64,000 nt of DNA from Azolla caroliniana (taxonomy: Eukaryota; Polypodiophyta): assembly GCA_043228905.1 (NCBI GenBank), contig JBHGNT010000016.1, positions 7,626,001 to 7,690,000 of the forward strand. The letters run 5' to 3'. The position numbers were made by a program, and so were the translations under genes. Positions within the stretch are counted from its first letter, which is position 1. Each line of letters begins with the position of its first letter. This document shows positions 1 through 11,599 of the stretch, piece after piece. The notes under the pieces were generated by a model that did not search any database, was not told the DNA's origin, and saw nothing but the letters and a program-made list of their open reading frames with translations.

Positions 1-1548
1 GGCAAGGAGAAAGGCGGATCTTCAGCAATGAAGACTGGACCAGCCAAGAAGGGCCTCAATACGGGCAACGGTGAATTACGCCGGTCCAACCGCTAGAAGC
101 TCCGTCCCAACTCCGGACCAGAAGGTCCCTCCGGGGGCACAACTCAAGAAGAGCTGTCGCAAAATGGTGCGAGATCTCCAAATCGCACAGGCCCAGAGGG
201 ATAGCGGCGAACAGTTTCGTGACCGAAGGCCGCCAGCGAGGCATGTGGTGCGACGCGGTCGGCCACATCCGGAAAGAATGCGCGGATTTCGCCGAGGCAC
301 TCATGACCAATGTGGTGTACCTCTGGAATGGGCGGGTGCACGCGAGCAAGACCCGGAAAGCCCTAGAGTTGAATACGAGGCGCGGCGGAATGAAGTGGTT
401 AAGGGAAGAGGCTACGGCACGACATATAGCGGCCGTTAACTACTCGGCGTCGACGGGAATCGAGGTCGAGGGTGATGAGGTCCGGAAGGCGAAGGACTCC
501 GGATTCTGGCCGCTGGTGCTAGAGGGTCTCTCCAGAGTACGACTGAAGAAGGAAGAGGTAGACCGCGCAGAACGGCGGATCCGGGAGGTCACCGGATGGG
601 ACGACCCAGTGGAAGAAAAGACCGGCATCGTGGCAGCCGCATGCCAGAACTACGAGGTTTTGGTAGAAGACAAGCGCGCGGGAAAGGCCGGAGGGAGGGG
701 GTGGCCCATCGCAGTGGTACAAGACCCGGTTCGGACCGAAGCCGAATGAGGACGCCCACGCCGGCGCACCGGAGAAGAAGAAGCAGGCCGGTTTCCGGCT
801 AAGCACCAAAATCGAACGAACAACGGACCTACGGAAGGTCCTAGAAGAGAGAATTCTCGTCAGCAAGGTTGAGTTGTCGTTACGGGAGCTGCTAGGAATC
901 GCCAAGAAGGAGTTCCATGACTCCATCGTGGACTTGGTGAAGCGGAAGAGGCTATCGACGGAGCCGGAACCGGAGAGGCCGGTGGAAGTGCGGATGACGC
1001 ACTTAGAAGACACGGCCCTAGAGGATGAGTTGGCGGAAAGCCACTACGCGAAGCCGCATTGGGCTAGGGCCACTATGGAAACCCCTGTTCGGATCGACGA
1101 CATCCAGGAGCCGGTGGTGGCATTGGTAGATCACGGTTCGGAGATCAACCTGATGTCCATGGACTTCTATAAAAAAGGGGAAATGGCCGATCAACACCAA
1201 CCACGGGTGGAAGATACGCGCGGCGACGTGCGCTATAGAGGAGCTCCATGGTGCATGCCCGAACGTACGCGTGAAGATCGTCGATGTCGAGATAGATCAG
1301 CATTTCTTCGTACAAGAGACTTCCTCGCACTCGGTAATTCTCGGCGAACCATACATTACGGCAACACGCATGGAGACGAAAGTACTGGACAACGGTTCGG
1401 CGTATGCGTGCGTCAAGAGCCAAGACGGTCGGCATTCCGTCCAATTCATGACAGTGCAACCCAATCACGAGCGAAACTGCGAGACCCTCAGTGGCGACAG
1501 CCGAGGGGATTTTTAGAGAGGGCTATCAAAGGCGTGGGGTCGCGATAG
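1..1548 (+). pseudogene. P gag and protease remnant
   Basis: The best-preserved pieces are at 219-749 and 874-1548, in different frames. A CCHC zinc knuckle is visible near 243-285 (MWCDAVGHIRKEC, C-x2-C-x4-H-x4-C with the first Cys replaced by Met's neighbour region, so only partly preserved). The segment around 1125-1160 reads VALVDHGSEINLMS, the aspartic protease active site with Asp-His-Gly in place of the usual Asp-Thr/Ser-Gly. F has the same DHG, so it is a lineage trait and not damage in this copy. The coding piece ends near 1516 with Asp-Phe-stop, as F does at 38289, suggesting that gag-protease ends at a real stop in this family. Confidence 0.75.
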
Positions 1549-1597
1549 TTCGGACACCCCGGAAGAACCCCACACATGTATTATAGGTAGGAAATTT

Positions 1598-3067
1598 TTG
1601 CTCTCCGAAAACAGAGGTTGTACGTTAACGGGCATTAGTAGCCAGGAGAGGAAGCGGGCGGAGAGACGACTTATGGTGTGTGGAGTCCTCTCACACGACG
1701 AAGAAATTAGCGGTGCCATGGAGGCGATCTCTTTTGACGACACCTTGGGCGAATTACGAAAAGTGGTCGGTGAAGGCCTTAGCGAAGACCGGACCATTCT
1801 GGTTAGCTCGATGGGAATGTATGAAGTCATCGCGGACTTTGGGGGTCGGATCGGGTCGGATCGAACGGCCCACGTGGATACGAAGTATAAGATTGTGGAC
1901 CGGAAGGTGAGGCCAGTTGCGGCACCCTTGCCGGAGGGCAACCGAGAGCGGATAAAAGGGGTCGCGTCGGACCCAAGTTTACGGAAACCAGTCGGCATAG
2001 GGCACCGGTTCACCGACATAACGCTACAGGAGCTCAAGGTTGGTGGGGGTGGCTTTCTACTGCCGGAGGAGGAGGACCGGTTTCGGAGGATGCTAAGAAG
2101 GCACAGGAAGGCCTTCGTGTTCTCGTCGGAGGAGATCGGGTGTGTAGACCCGACAATCGTCGAGCCAATGGTGATCTTCACGGTACCGCATGTGCCGTGG
2201 AATCTCAAACCGATTCCGGTGCCCAGAGCTCACATCCCGATGTTGATGGAGCTACTGAAGCAGAAGGTGGATATGGGCGTCCTCGAACCGTCGAATGCCC
2301 CATACTCGAATCGTTGGTTCACGGTGCCAAAGAAGAACAGCACGTTGCGCTTCATACAGGACCTGCAACCGGTCAATAAGGTGACCATCCGTAACGCAGG
2401 GATCGGGCCGACCATAGAAGAGTTTGCGGAAGCCTTCGCTGGAAGGTCAATCTATTCGGTCGGTGACTTATACTCGGGGTACGACCAGTTCCAACTAGCC
2501 GCAGAGATCAGGGACATCACCACAATGAGGACTCCTCTCGGCTTGGTGCGGATGTGTACCTTACCGCAAGGAGGAACGAATTCGGTGGCGCACAAGGTGA
2601 GTGCGATGAACAAGGTGCTGAGGGAGTGCATCCCGGACATCACTATGCCGTTCCTAGAAGACATAGCAATAAAGGGGTGTCCGGTGGAGGATGCAGACGA
2701 AACGATTGGACCGGACGGATGTCGGAGGTTCGTCGTGAACCACATCAACGACTGCGATAAGGTGCTGCAAAGGCTCGAGAGCGTGCGGCTCACCTTCTCC
2801 GGAGAAAAATCAGCGTTCGGGCAGGCGGAGGTCCTGGTAGTCGGACACCTGTGCGGGCCCTATGGCCGGAAACCGTCCCCGGCAAAGGTAGAAGCCATCT
2901 CCGTGATGAAGGACGATTGCGGGTCGGTTACGGAGGTCCGCAGATTCTTGGGTGCGTGCACGTTCTACCACATCTGGATTCCGCACTACGCACACGTCGC
3001 GGAACCGCTCTACGGGCTATTAAAGAAAAGGCATAGGTTCGAGTGGAGGACGGAGCACACGGAGTAG
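1598..3067 (+). pseudogene. P reverse transcriptase remnant
   Basis: An open stretch of 489 codons matches the reverse transcriptase of F nearly end to end: HVPWNLKPIPVPRAH, NRWFTVPKKN, LRFIQDLQPVNKVTIRN, GDLYSGYDQFQL. The catalytic box that reads FLDD in F reads FLED here (near 2650-2661), so the first catalytic aspartate is replaced and polymerisation should be lost. The frame ends at TAG 3065-3067, where F runs on into RNase H, so this is a nonsense mutation. The true start is not defined. Confidence 0.8.
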
Positions 3068-4594
3068 GTCCGGAGACTGAATGGGGCGCTTGCCGGGGCA
3101 CCGGCTCTCCGGAAAGCGGTTTACGGTAAGGAAGTCCCCATCTACGTGACGGTGGACACGAGCCCGACCGGGATCAGGTGGGTGATCAGTCAGGAGGACC
3201 AGGACGGCGTACGGTTCCTGATCCGGTTTGGAGCGAAGGTATTGAGCGAGCGGCAGTGAGGATACGCCCAAGTTAAGCGCGAGCTATGGGGTATCGTTTC
3301 AGCAATTAAGGCCAACAAAGACTATCTGATCGGGACGGAAGTAATCATTCAGACGGATTGCCTACCGATTCTCGGTATGGTTTCCGGATGCGCGATGCCG
3401 GACTTGGCAATGCTCCGGTGGATAGCGTACGTCAAGTCCCTAAATCCAGAAATTCGACACATTTCCGGGAAGGACAATGCCATGGCCAACATGCTTTCGA
3501 GAGCGAGGTTCGATGACGAGGATGACATGGTTTCGGAAGACAAGGAAGTTGGCGTAGACTTCTTCGAAGCGGCCTACGTAACGACAAGAAAGGGGAGCAC
3601 TCCGGCGCTTAACGAGTTCGACGAGAGCGAATACGACGGAGAGGGGCTCCGAATCGGGAGGCTCCTACGGACGATGACACCGGACACAACGTGGACGAGG
3701 GAAGAGACCCACCAAGTGCAGAAGAAGGCGTAATGGTTCTTCCTACGGGAAGGGCGCATATGGAAGCACCCGAAGAAGCGAAGCGGCACCCCACTCCGCG
3801 TAGTGGCGAGGGAGGACGAGCAGAAAGCGCTGCTTATGGCGTACCACGAGAGTCCTTGGGCCGGACACCGCGGGACGTGCGCCACATTCGAGAAGCTAAA
3901 GGGGAAGTACTGGTGGTCAGGACTCTACCGGGACGTGCATCGGTTTGTGACGACTTGCGAAAGCTGTCAGGTGCACTCCATAGTCCGACATCGGGACGAG
4001 CTTCACCCGACCTACCCTCTGACCATCCACTTCAAGCGGATGGTGGATCTGGTGATGATGCCAATGGGGGTAGGGCAGATGCGGTATCTAGTGCTGGCTC
4101 GGGAGGACCTGACGAACCAGGTGGAAGGCCGAGCGTTGCAGAACAAAATGACCGCAGCCGTGTGTCGGTTTCTAATCAAAGATGTGGTATGCATGTACGG
4201 GTGCGTCGGCAAGATCGTGGCCAACCGCGGAGAATCAGAAGCGCAAGAGGCTTAAGAGTTGTTTGACCGGCTAGGGGTTAAACTCTCGCTCACCATGGCA
4301 TACAATCCAAAGGCTAACGGGAAGGTGGAACACGGACACGGACCGATCGTCAAAGCGTTAGTATGGGCGTTTGGAGGCCAAGTCGAAAACTGGTTGCGGC
4401 TCTTACCCTATACGTTGTGGACGGACCAGACTACGCACAGTTCGGTAATGGGGTTCATGCCAGTGGAACTAATGTATGGGCAGAAGCCGATCATGTCGGT
4501 GGAACGGACGATTTCTTCGTGGGCCGCGGTGGGCTGGAAGGACGAAATGAGTCGTGAAGAGTTGTTGGCGGCGCGGATCCGGAAACTTGAGTAG
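3068..4594 (+). pseudogene. P RNase H and integrase remnant
   Basis: RNase H homology (VTVDTSPTGI near 3150, TDCLPILGM near 3355, RHISGKDNAMANMLSRARF near 3460) is followed by integrase: the HHCC zinc region near 3840-3990 (HESPWAGHRGT, CESCQVH), the first Asp region (KRMVDLVMMP near 4036) and the last acidic block (NPKANGKVEHGHGP near 4306-4345). In-frame stops at 3065, 3257, 3730 and 4592 and shifts near 4250 break it. The middle catalytic block reads VANRGE where F has VDRGE, so an Asp is lost. Confidence 0.75.
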
Positions 4595-4609
4595 AGGCCG
4601 GAGGACGTG

Positions 4610-5240
4610 GAAAGAATACTTTTCTGGCCAATTCAACAATTATCTGCAGCAAACGGGAATTCGGCGATAGTTTAGCTGCAGATACACACCGCAACAGAAC
4701 GGTGTTGCCGAAAGGAAGAACCGATCGCTTATTGATGCGACAAGGGCTATGCTGGGAGGAGAAGAGCATGCCCAAATTCTATTGGGCGGAGGCAGTCCGA
4801 ACGATTGTCTACATCCAGAATTGGATCGGTGATAAGGTGTCAGCTCACGAGCTGTATTTCGGGCGCAAGATGAATCTAAGACACCTTAGGATATTCGGTA
4901 TTGTTGCGTATGTGCATGTACCGGATGAGAAGCGGAGGAAGTTGGATGCAAAATTGGAAAAATGCATCCTAGTTGGCTATATTCAAGAGTAAAAGGGTTA
5001 TAAATGTTATAACCCCCAGACAAAGCAGGTCCGAGTTAGTCGAGATGTCGAGGTTGATGAATCGGCATCGTGGTATTTCTTACCGACTCCGAATTCTGAA
5101 TCTGACCCGATGCCGGTGGATGAGGCTAGTGAGCCTGAACCGGCCCAGGTAGAGGGGTGCATGTCGTGAAGAAAACCGGCCAGAAGCGGAATCGGCGAAG
5201 CAGGGTGCATGAACCGGCCCGGCCCTACACTAACCCACAC
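4610..5240 (+). mobile_element. Element Q: copia integrase fragment
   Basis: At about 4610 the gypsy sequence of P changes to a Ty1/copia integrase C-terminal half. Recognisable blocks are YTPQQNGVAERKNRSLIDATRAML (4684-4755, one frame shift inside), FYWAEAV near 4780, LRHLRIFGIVAYVHVP near 4878 and the KLDAK..KCILVGY block near 4945, followed by a TAA at 4990. Beyond that an acidic Pro/Glu-rich linker of the kind found between copia integrase and reverse transcriptase runs to about 5165. No reverse transcriptase follows. The fragment is not close in sequence to R/J. Confidence 0.75.
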
Positions 5241-5789
5241 TAATTACTACCTTGTACATAACTAGGAGTAGGACGGTGGGTGTAAATAGACTAGATGTGA
5301 CGCATTGAATGTCAAGGAAATCAAGGAGTATCTCTGCCTGAAAGGAGAGAGAATAAATTGATGGGAACGAGGGTGCAATGGCCGGCCTCAACGGCCTATA
5401 AAAGGGAGGGAAAAAGGAAGATGAAGGTATCGCGTTTTGGGGACCGAGGACGAAGTGCTGTCGGACTAGGACCGAACTCCCTCCTCCATCGTTTGCTGGA
5501 TTTCGGACTGAGTGGTGTGCTTCATAGAAAGCCCGTGTGCTTCCGACTGAGGCTCCACAGCGCAGTCGGGGCTATGTGCGGGCGTGAGCATTGTGTGTGT
5601 GTGTGTGTGTTCGCCTGAGTTGGGCCCGTTACCAGCTTCTCGGTTGTAATCGTTACTGATTTGTAATTAAGTCTTTGCTCTCTCTCTCTCTTCGTCCCTT
5701 TGTGTTCCTGCAAGCTGCGCTCTCTCTCTCTCTCTTCTTTCTCACGCTCCTTGGTTCAAGGCCCCCATGCAAAGAGCGTAACAACACGA
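5241..5789. other. Unassigned, LTR-like spacer between Q and R
   Basis: No coding similarity seen. The stretch has LTR-like traits on the plus strand: a TATA-like CCTATAAAAGGG at 5394-5405, a (GT)n tract at 5592-5610 and CT-rich runs at 5677-5690 and 5720-5735. I could not find a second copy in the window or a TSD, so calling it an LTR is inference only. Confidence 0.35.
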
Positions 5790-5799
5790 CAACGTCTTG

Positions 5800-6527
5800 G
5801 GTAACTTTGCATGTGCCAGCATACTCCGGACTCTCTCCATTATGGTCTGGTTCATCCTCTCGGCCAGCCCGTTTAGTTTTGGCGTCTTCGGCACGGTAAA
5901 TTCGAGCCAGATTCGCTTCGAACAATAGTACTCCTCGAACTGCCCCCGGTATTCTCCTCCGTTATCTGCTAGAACCGCCTTCAGCTTCTAGCCGGTTTCT
6001 CATTCCACTCTTGCGTGGAGCTCCTTGAAGACAGATGGCACCTGATCCTTCATCTTCAACAGTGTGGCCCACAACTTCCGGCTGTGGTCGTTTATGAATG
6101 TCACGAAGTACTATGATCTGGCATGTGACTTCGTGTCCACTTGACACACATCTGTATGCACCAGTTCTAGTAGTGCATTACGTCTCATCGGTCTCCTTGA
6201 GCGGAAGGAGGTCCGGTTTTGCTTACTGGCCAGGCAATCCGTGCACTTCTCAAGATGCACATCCTTCACCAGAATGAGGTTGTCTTCGGCTAGTCTTCTC
6301 ATCCCCTTCTCGCTCATGTGACACAGTCTGTTGTGCCACAGCTCACCGACAGTGTCGGAAGCAATGTTCACTTCTTCTGGGCTTAACCAGGTCTTCATCA
6401 GGTACATTGTGTTGACCTTTCGGGCCCGAGCCACTATCAGGCTCCCCTTGCTGAACTTCATGTCACCGTTCCTGATGCTACCCGTGTAGCCGTCATCATC
6501 TATCTGACCGGCTGATATCAGGTTCAA
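5800..6527 (-). pseudogene. R copia integrase, N-terminal part
   Basis: The zinc-binding region GELWHNRLCHMSEKGMRRL with CTDCLASKQ is clear (6180-6370), followed by LVHTDVCQVDTKSH, which holds the first catalytic Asp. The frame closes at 6111, and homology continues, shifted, to about 5805, covering the RADNGGEY and LNGLAERMNQT blocks found at 8150-8275 in J. At the protein level it is visibly diverged from J's integrase, so these are two different copies and not one recent duplication. Confidence 0.75.
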
Positions 6528-6599
6528 TTGAACCTTCGGAACGTGTCAGACATCCTTCAGCAGCAACTTGCATCCGGTTGGAGTTGTCAGCCACACGTC

Positions 6600-6812
6600 T
6601 CATATGCCGACAATTCGGCATGTACCTTCATTCCCCATCCAGACATAGCCGTGATCATCGGCTGTGTAGGATGAGAAACATTTCTGGTCCGGGGTTAGGT
6701 GGAACGACGCTCCGGAATTGACAACCCACGTTGTCTCCTCGCCGTCGGCAAGGTGCAACTCACTCTCGTCGGTAATGAGCATCAACTCCTCTTCACTTGC
6801 CGTGATTGTCAT
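6600..6812 (-). pseudogene. R copia protease
   Basis: This 70-codon piece contains TTWVVNSGASFHLTPDQKCF. Copia proteases have Asp-Ser-Gly-Ala here; this copy has Asn-Ser-Gly-Ala, a loss of the catalytic aspartate by a single base change. The flanking VWMGNEGTCRIVGI block is typical of the copia protease core. The frame then closes at 6600. Confidence 0.75.
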
Positions 6813-6821
6813 CGTTCCCTT

Positions 6822-7646
6822 CTAGTCCGGTCCTCTCCAGTCTTTGTTGTTCCGGTCTGGTGACCGCTTCGAGTCGGTACTGTCAGTTTCCTTGTCTTTT
6901 CGGAAGTGCCAACAATTCTTTTGGAAGTGTCTCGGCTTGCCGCAATAGAAGCAAGTAGGCCTCCCCCTTGACTTTGACCGTGTCCCCGACTTTTCCCGGT
7001 TCTGGGGACTACGGTTCCTTTGTCTTCCGCGCTCCGATTCGGTAAGGAGCGCTTTGGAGTCGGAGCTCGTATCCTTATCTCTCTGACGCGCCTCCTCATC
7101 TAGCAAGCTGGACTTCGCTCTTGCTAGGGATAACCGTTTCCCTTCTGGCCCGACGTTGCCCAAAGTGACAACCAACGTCTCCCAACTATCTGGGAGGGAA
7201 CCGAGCAGGAGTAGTGCTAGTACCTCATCGGCGAGAGGTACTTCCAATGATGTTGCCTGGTGTATCAGCCCCTGGAAGGCATTCATGTGCTCCGCCATGC
7301 TGGAGCCATCTTGGTACCGGAGTCTTACTAGCTTCCGGAATACCGAAACCCGATTAACAGCATTTTTGTTCTAAAACATAATGTCGATCTTCTCTCAAAG
7401 CTCATGAGCCTTACTCTCTTCATTGAAGTTGTTGTACAGGCTCATGTTGATGAAGCACCGAATGTATGCCGTCGTCTTCATGTGCATTACCTCCCACACC
7501 GCGGTGTCGATCTTATCTGGTCTCTTGTCCCCGAACTGAACCAGCAACCAAAGATCTTTAACCACGAGCATGTCCCTCATCTTTGACTTCCACATTGAGT
7601 AGTTGGATCCAGTGAGCCTGAACATGCCTCCCAACGAATCTTCCAT
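6822..7646 (-). pseudogene. R copia gag
   Basis: The protein starts MEDSLGGMFRLTGSNYSMW at 7646, the same start as I's gag at 16793. It continues through a UBN2-type capsid region and ends with a CCHC knuckle CFYCGKPRHFQKNC (near 6930-6975; C-x2-C-x4-H-x4-C). The frame is broken near 7372-7395, so the first 83 residues and the remainder (7298 downward) lie in different frames. The downstream part is rich in Arg, Ser and Lys, as in retroelement nucleocapsids. Confidence 0.8.
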
Positions 7647-7682
7647 TTTCTATGTCGTTTCGCCCGGTTATGCCCGGAAGAA

Positions 7683-10494
7683 GTGAACGTGGCTTCCGAC
7701 ACTGCCGGTGAGCTATGGCACAAGAGGTTGTGTCACATGAGTGAGAAGGGCATGAAGAGGCTTGCCAATGACAACCTCATTCCGGTGAAGAACGTGCACT
7801 TGGAGAAGTGCACTGATTGTCTGGCCGGTAAACAAAACCGGACCTCCTTCCGATCGAGGCCACCAATGAGACGTAATGCACCACTAGAGATGCTGCATAC
7901 TGATGTATGTCAAGTGGACACGAAGTCACATGCCGGATCACCGTACTTCGTGACGCTCATAGATGACCACAGCCGGAAACTGTGGGCCACACCGTTGAAG
8001 ACGAAGGATCAGGTGCTATCCGTCTTAGAACTCCACGCAAGAGTGGAAAGAGAAACTGTCTGGAAGACGAAGGATCAGGTGCTATCCGTCTTCAAAGAAC
8101 TCCACGCAAGAGTGGAAAGAGAAACCGGCCGGAAGCTGAAGGCGGTTCGAGCAGATAACGGAGGTGAATACCGGGGGTAGTTCGAGGAGTATTGTCGCTC
8201 GAAGGGAATCCGGCTCGAATTTACCGTGCCGAAGACGCCGGAACTAAACGGGCTGGCCGAGAGGATGAACCAGACCATAATGGAGAGGGTCCGGAGTATG
8301 TTGGCGCATACAAAATTACCCAAGATGTTTTGGGCTAAGGCACTTTCGATGGCGACATACATGATAAACAAATCACCCTCAGTACCCTTGGACGGAGGCA
8401 CGCCGCAGAGAGTATGGACCGGTAAGGAAGTGTCCTACTGGCATCTAAAGGTGTTCGGGTGTCTCGCGTACGTGCATGTTGCTAAGGACCGGAGAGGAAA
8501 GTTGGATCCAAAGACCCGGCCATGCATATTCCTCGAATACGGCGATGATGAGTTCGGCTACCGAGTGTGGGATCCGGTTGACAAGAAGGCTTTCTGGAGC
8601 CAAGATATTATCTTCATGGAGGACAAGACTCTTGCCAACTGGGAGTCAAAGAAGAAGATAATGAACTCTGATGAGATTCGGACCCACCCGGCTAAGAGCC
8701 GGTTGACACTCGAGGAACCAGCCGGTTACGGTGAGGATACCGAACCGGCATAAGAAGAAGTAGAGGAAGCTGAAATCGGAACCGGCCAAGACCCCGAATC
8801 GGATTCAGATGAAGAACAAATAGTGGAGCCGGTTGCCGAAGGCCAAAGACGGAGATATCCTCTCAGAGAGAGAACGGCCCCCCGGAGATTTCCGGATGCA
8901 GAGCATGTGCTGCTGACCGATGAGGGAGAGCCGGAAAGCTTCGAAGAAGCAAAGGATGACACCCACAGCCGCAAATGGTTAAGTGCCATGCAAGATGAGA
9001 TGATTCCCTGCATGAGAACCATACGTACGAATTGGTGGAGTTGCCGAAAGGAAAGCGGGCACTCAGAAATAAGTGGGTGTACAAGTTGAAGCCGGGAGAT
9101 GCCGACAAACCCCCGAGATACAAAGCCAGGATTGTGGTGAAGGGGTTCCAGTAGAAGAAGGGTGTGGACTTCGATGAGATATTTGCCCCGGTAGTAAAGA
9201 TGACTTCCATCCGAACGGTGCTGAGTATAGCGACAAGCATGAACCCCGAGGTAGAGCCGTTGGACGTGAAGACAACATTCCTTCACGGTGACCTCGAAGA
9301 GGAGATCTACATGCAACAATCGGAAGGATTCGTGGAGAAAGGGAAGGAGCAGCTAGTTTGTCGGTTGAAGAAGAGCCTGTACGGACTGAAGCAGGCTCCC
9401 CGACAATGGTACCGGAAGTTTGACTCCTTCATGACCAACCAAGGGTATCACAAAACGCAAACCGATCACTGTGTGTTTGTAAAGAAGTTCGAAGGAGGCG
9501 ACTTCCACTCCTTCTATACGTGGGCAACATGTTGATCGTCAGACGGGACCAAGCCAAAATACAGATGTTGAGGAAGGCTCTCAACCGAACTTTCTCAATG
9601 AAAGACTTGGGCCCGGCAAGACAGATACTGGGGATCCACATCATCCGGGACTAGTCAAAGAAGCAATTGTGGTTGTCACAGGAGAAATACGTGACAAAGG
9701 TGCTTCAACGGTTCAACATGTTAGAAGCAAAACCGGTCTGATCAACACTCCCGGCAAATTGCAAACTATCCGGTAAGCAAAGCCCGAAGACGAAAGCAGA
9801 GAAGGTGGATATGGTGAAAGTTCCATATGCCTCTGCCGTTAGGAGCTTGATGTACGCAATGGTGTGTACTCGGCCGGATATTGGATACGCAGTCGGAGTG
9901 GTGAGCCGGTTTATGAGCAATCCCGGCAAGGAGCTCTAGAATGCTGTCAAATGGATACTCCGGTATTTGAAGGGCACTTCGAATATGAGTCTCCGATTCG
10001 GCTCCGATAAACCTCAACTTGACGGTTTTACCGATTCGGACATGTCGGTTGATGTGGATACCAACCGGTCCACATCCGGGTATGTAATGACATATACAAG
10101 AGGAGTTGTCTCATGGCAGTCGAGGTTGTAGAAGACGGTTGCGTTGTCAACCACAGAGGCGGAGTACATGGCGGTTGTGGAAGCCGGCAAGGAAATATTA
10201 TGGATGAAGGACTTCATCGGAGAGCTCGGTATCCGGCAAGATGAATACCGGCTCTATTGCAACAGTCAAAGTGCCATCCACCTTGCTAAGAACGCAGCAT
10301 ACCATTCCAGGACGAAGCACATCCAGCGTAGGTATCACTGTATCCGGGAGCGAGTAGAAGATCGAGAGTTCGCGCTGACGAAGATCCACACAGCCGAGAA
10401 CGGGTCAGATATGCTGACCAAAATATTGATACCCGACAAGCTGGATGCATGTCAGAAGCAGATCGGACTAGTAAGACATCCCCTGTCGGAGTGA
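7683..10494 (+). pseudogene. J copia integrase / reverse transcriptase / RNase H
   Basis: Integrase: GELWHKRLCHMSEKG (7704-7755), CTDCLAGKQ, LHTDVCQVDTKSH, RADNGGEYRG (8150-8180, then TAG), LNGLAERMNQT (8240-8275). Reverse transcriptase: GVDFDEIFAPVVKMTSIRTVL (9160-9225) and SLYGLKQAPRQWYRKF (9370-9420). The YVDD box at about 9514-9530 reads YVGN, so both catalytic aspartates are lost. RNase H: STTEAEYMAVVEAGKEILW (10148-10203) and AKNAAYHSRTKHIQ. Stops at 8178-8180, 8751-8753, 9152-9154 and later, plus several shifts, make it inactive. Confidence 0.85.
7997..8131 (+). repeat. 66-bp in-frame tandem duplication in J integrase
   Basis: The unit GAAGACGAAGGATCAGGTGC... starts at 7997 and again at 8063, a 66-bp period equal to 22 codons. 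The second unit carries three extra bases (TTCAAAGAAC against TTAGAAC). R's integrase has only one unit, so the duplication arose in J. Confidence 0.85.
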
Positions 10495-10504
10495 AGGGGG
10501 AGTT

Positions 10505-11148
10505 TGTTAGGAAACATGTCCCTCTGGATGGGAAGTGGGAAGACCCGGTGAGAACCGGATGATGAGTACCCGGCAACGGAAGACCCGGTGAGAACCGGAT
10601 GACAAGTACCCGGCAAGGAAGACCCGGTGAGAACCGGATGTTGCAGGCCTGGTGAGAACCTCTCATCGGATGGAAGGGACATAATATGTAAATATGTTCC
10701 ACAGAGCCCACTGGGGCTATATTTGTATATAGCTCGAAAGTCATATTAGTATAAATATGACCTAGAGCAAACTGAATGAATGAGATGATGTAGAGTTGGT
10801 TGTGTTATTATCGTTGTGGCGATAATTCAGAGTATAACTGTGTATAGAGAAGAGAGAGAGAGAGAGAGGAAGAGGTCGTTGCCTCTATTGTAACCGCCTT
10901 GTGGCGAAGCGAGGGAGCAAGAGGTCGTTGCCTCTGTGCCCCATTGTTGTAATCTCGATATAGTGATATTTTGCAGTCTGAGGGCTGTCGTGGTTTTTCC
11001 CAGATTTGGGTTTTCCACGTTAACATCCAGTGCACTCTCTTCTTTACTGTTTCGTGTGTAGATACATCTCACCACATCCCTGTTTTCTATGCTTGATCCA
11101 ACCTCTCGGTTGTGGCCGAGCATAGCTAAGGAAACCGTATTCCTTTCA
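10505..11148 (+). mobile_element. J 3' LTR
   Basis: It starts TGTTAGGAAACATG right after the polypurine tract and ends TTCCTTTCA. It is the same family as the LTRs at 16007, 51120 and 53461: shared AACATGTCCCTC-like start, AGTATAAATATGAC TATA region (10748-10761), GA-rich tract (10850-10870), GAGGTCGTTGCCTC blocks and GGTTGTGGCCGAGC near the end. U3 holds three copies of a roughly 45-bp repeat with GACCCGGTGAGAACCGGATG (10541-10642). Confidence 0.85.
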
Positions 11149-11253
11149 GAGTAGATAAATCCGCTTGTATCTTGCGTAACCGCTCCAAACGATCCTCTAC
11201 GCAAGGATTTGTGGGTAACTCTAGTGTTTCAAATACACACCATCGGGGGTGAC
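11149..11253 (-). pseudogene. C integrase C-terminal fragment
   Basis: These 105 bp match B at about 27198-27302 (DRLERLRKIQADLSTQL region before the GPY/F module). They end at GTGAC, the left copy of the TSD made by H. Confidence 0.8.
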
Positions 11254-11307
11254 TGTCAAGACTTGAGAATAGGAGAGAGAAAAATAAGATGACGATAGAA
11301 GGTGTAT

Positions 11308-11338
<31 letters not shown>

Positions 11339-11506
11339 ACTAGAAATGGAAAGAGAGTTCATATTATAAGAGAGCAAGGATTACAAAGAGTAGGTTAAGG
11401 GCCTACAAACTGGTGTTGAACCGAATGAGTTGTGATGAATGAATAGACACTTATTTATAGTGCTTAAATGGAGTATTCTAGAATGTTCTAGAATATTTTA
11501 GAGCTG
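11254..11506 (-). mobile_element. H 3' LTR, truncated
   Basis: It aligns with 17318-17570 from TGTCAAGACTTGAG to CTAGAATATTTTAGA, including the GA microsatellite, the ACCGAATGAGT block and the TATA box (minus strand, T at 11459). U3 beyond 11506 is replaced by about 90 bp of unassigned sequence before pol homology begins near 11600. Confidence 0.8.
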
Positions 11507-11599
11507 GTTGTGTACAGCTCCAAAAGTGAAACATGGAAGACCAGGTGAAGATGCATATGAGGGGGAAGATCAAGGCGAAATGCCACATCATTGATCTTA

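Larger units (their letters stand above)
1..4609 (+). mobile_element. Element P: decayed Ty3/gypsy element, F family, no LTRs in window
   Basis: This stretch aligns in order with the interior of element F (about 37075-41360): CCHC knuckle, protease, reverse transcriptase, RNase H, integrase. It enters the window already inside gag, so its 5' LTR lies to the left. At about 4609 it stops within the integrase C-terminal region and copia sequence begins, so the 3' end and 3' LTR are lost. Stops and frame changes interrupt it throughout (for example TAG at 3065-3067, TGA at 3257-3259, TAA at 3730-3732, TAG at 4592-4594). It is an old, immobile copy. Confidence 0.85.
5790..7680 (-). mobile_element. 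Element R: 5' half of a copia element (leader, gag, protease, integrase)
   Basis: Read on the minus strand from 7680 down, the order is leader, gag, protease, integrase, so this is the 5' half of a copia element of the same family as J and I. The leader just upstream of gag (GCGAAACGACATAG) matches the post-primer-site leader of I, but the primer site itself is eroded. The 5' LTR is missing. The left end stops inside integrase near 5800. Its integrase portion is an inverted duplicate of 7683-8310 in J. Confidence 0.8.
7683..11148 (+). mobile_element. Element J: 3' half of a copia element with 3' LTR
   Basis: The order is integrase, reverse transcriptase, RNase H, polypurine tract (GAAGGGGGAGTT at 10493-10504) and LTR (10505-11148). 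Gag, protease and the 5' LTR are missing; the left end abuts R in inverted orientation. On the right it abuts chromovirus C in mid-integrase, so J may have inserted into C, but the partner end needed to confirm a TSD is not present. Confidence 0.8.

Noticed and set aside
5241-5789. A solo LTR between Q and R
   Set aside because: TATA-like and CT-rich features are present, but there is no second copy, TG/CA boundary or TSD. Left as LTR-like only.
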